Assembly (NCBI GenBank): GCA_938050265.1
Contig: CALLJT010000049.1
Location: forward strand, 1-15,820
Origin: Candidatus Saccharimonadia bacterium
Lineage (GTDB): Bacteria; Patescibacteriota; Saccharimonadia; Saccharimonadales; SZUA-47
DNA length: 15,820 nt
Direction of reading: 5' to 3'
The notes under the pieces were generated by a model. The model worked only from the letters and a program-made list of their open reading frames with translations, searched no databases and was not told the origin of the DNA. Within the stretch, counting starts at the first letter, position 1. The number at the start of each line of letters is the position of its first letter. Below are positions 15,340-15,820 of the stretch, in pieces. A program made the position numbers and the translations under genes.

Positions 15340-15820
15340 ATGCAAAGTCTCCCAATAATCAACGTTACTAGTTTAATCCTGGCAAGCATTTTAAGCGTGT
15401 TCCTTGCTGTGACCGTCTATAAAAACGCTACCAACAAAATATACGCCCTGCTCGGCCTGACGCTCGTCATGTGGCAGACTGCAAATTTCTTCTCGCTCAT
15501 ACCGCAGGATGTCGACTACGGCCTTGCTTGGGTGCGGCTCAGTATCGGGCTAGCCGTGCTGGTGAGTTACCTATTTTTCATGCTCAGCTGTACGATTCCA
15601 TCACGCACAGTCTCACTGAGTCGCTCTGCTTTCCTCCTGTACACTGGCCTCGCCGTTGTGAGCTGTATAGTGGCCCTATCTCCACTCACGTTTACCGACG
15701 CCACAATAGTAGACGGCTCTATCACGCCTACGGCCGGTCCAGGCATCGCGCTATTTCTCTCCACAACCACAGGGTTCAGTATCGGTGCGATTGTGTCGCT
15801 GCTCAAAAAGCTCCGAAACA
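15340..15820 (+). CDS. N-terminus of a multi-helix membrane sensor, probably a 7TM histidine kinase (cut by window end)
   Basis: ATG 15340 begins 4 nt after the stop of the nitroreductase-hydrolase gene, so it is in the same operon. The 160 residues visible hold five hydrophobic helices (about 6-26, 33-54, 62-84, 96-114, 134-155) with short loops, including NKIYALLGLTLVMWQTANFF and an outer loop LSPLTFTDATIVDGSITPTAGPG. This is the pattern of the N-terminal 7TM region of bacterial histidine kinases (HisKA_7TM type). The kinase domain itself, if present, is outside the window, so a diguanylate cyclase or other output is possible. The orphan-looking OmpR regulator across the operon control region is the obvious partner. 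Confidence 0.75.
   Translation, partial: MQSLPIINVTSLILASILSVFLAVTVYKNATNKIYALLGLTLVMWQTANFFSLIPQDVDYGLAWVRLSIGLAVLVSYLFFMLSCTIPSRTVSLSRSAFLLYTGLAVVSCIVALSPLTFTDATIVDGSITPTAGPGIALFLSTTTGFSIGAIVSLLKKLRN

Overview
The window looks like a fragment of a Patescibacteria (CPR) genome, most likely a Saccharibacteria-like lineage. This is an inference from four things: large surface proteins with modules such as KWNGSAWAC, collagen-like stalks and BspA repeats; a small one-helix membrane protein with a DKVLVYPQSKRAIIYSP tail of a type I associate with CPR genomes; dense packing with overlapping genes; and normal use of TGA as a stop, which argues against the code-25 lineages (Gracilibacteria, Absconditabacteria). 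No rRNA, tRNA, transposase or CRISPR array was seen.

Left half (1-8694, all minus strand): a cell-surface block. Read in the direction of transcription it holds a small PAS-domain protein with a CxC-x7-CxC cysteine cluster, then a 1220-residue fibre (membrane anchor, Asp-rich calcium-binding repeats, collagen-like stalk, duplicated beta modules, jelly-roll-like domains, phage tail-fibre-like tip), and 20 bp later a 149-residue one-helix membrane protein. A structured 395-bp gap with a row of inverted repeats follows. After it come a doubtful small ORF and a very large BspA-family surface protein whose C-terminus lies outside the window. The BspA gene is broken by one base at a T7 run inside its signal peptide. 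One more T would restore a perfect secretion signal, so this is a phase-variation switch, a slippage site, a young pseudogene or an assembly error.

Right half (8778-15820): a PLP aminotransferase (plus) meets an OmpR-type response regulator (minus) with a 25-bp convergent overlap. Divergent from the regulator, across a 306-bp control region with a perfect 20-bp inverted repeat, runs a tightly packed plus-strand operon. It encodes a PaaK-like adenylate-forming enzyme, a ThiF/E1-like adenylyltransferase resembling the N-terminal half of mycobacterial Rv1355c, a nitroreductase fused to an alpha/beta hydrolase, and the N-terminus of a 7TM sensor protein (probably a histidine kinase) cut by the window end. 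Gene junctions are -16 bp (overlap), -4 bp (GTGA overlap) and +4 bp.

How it may work together (inference): the operon pairs carboxylate/adenylate chemistry, a flavin oxidoreductase and a hydrolase with a membrane sensor, and a response regulator sits across a shared control region. This suggests a locus that makes or modifies a small molecule and senses it, or senses a host or envelope metabolite. The substrate cannot be read from sequence.
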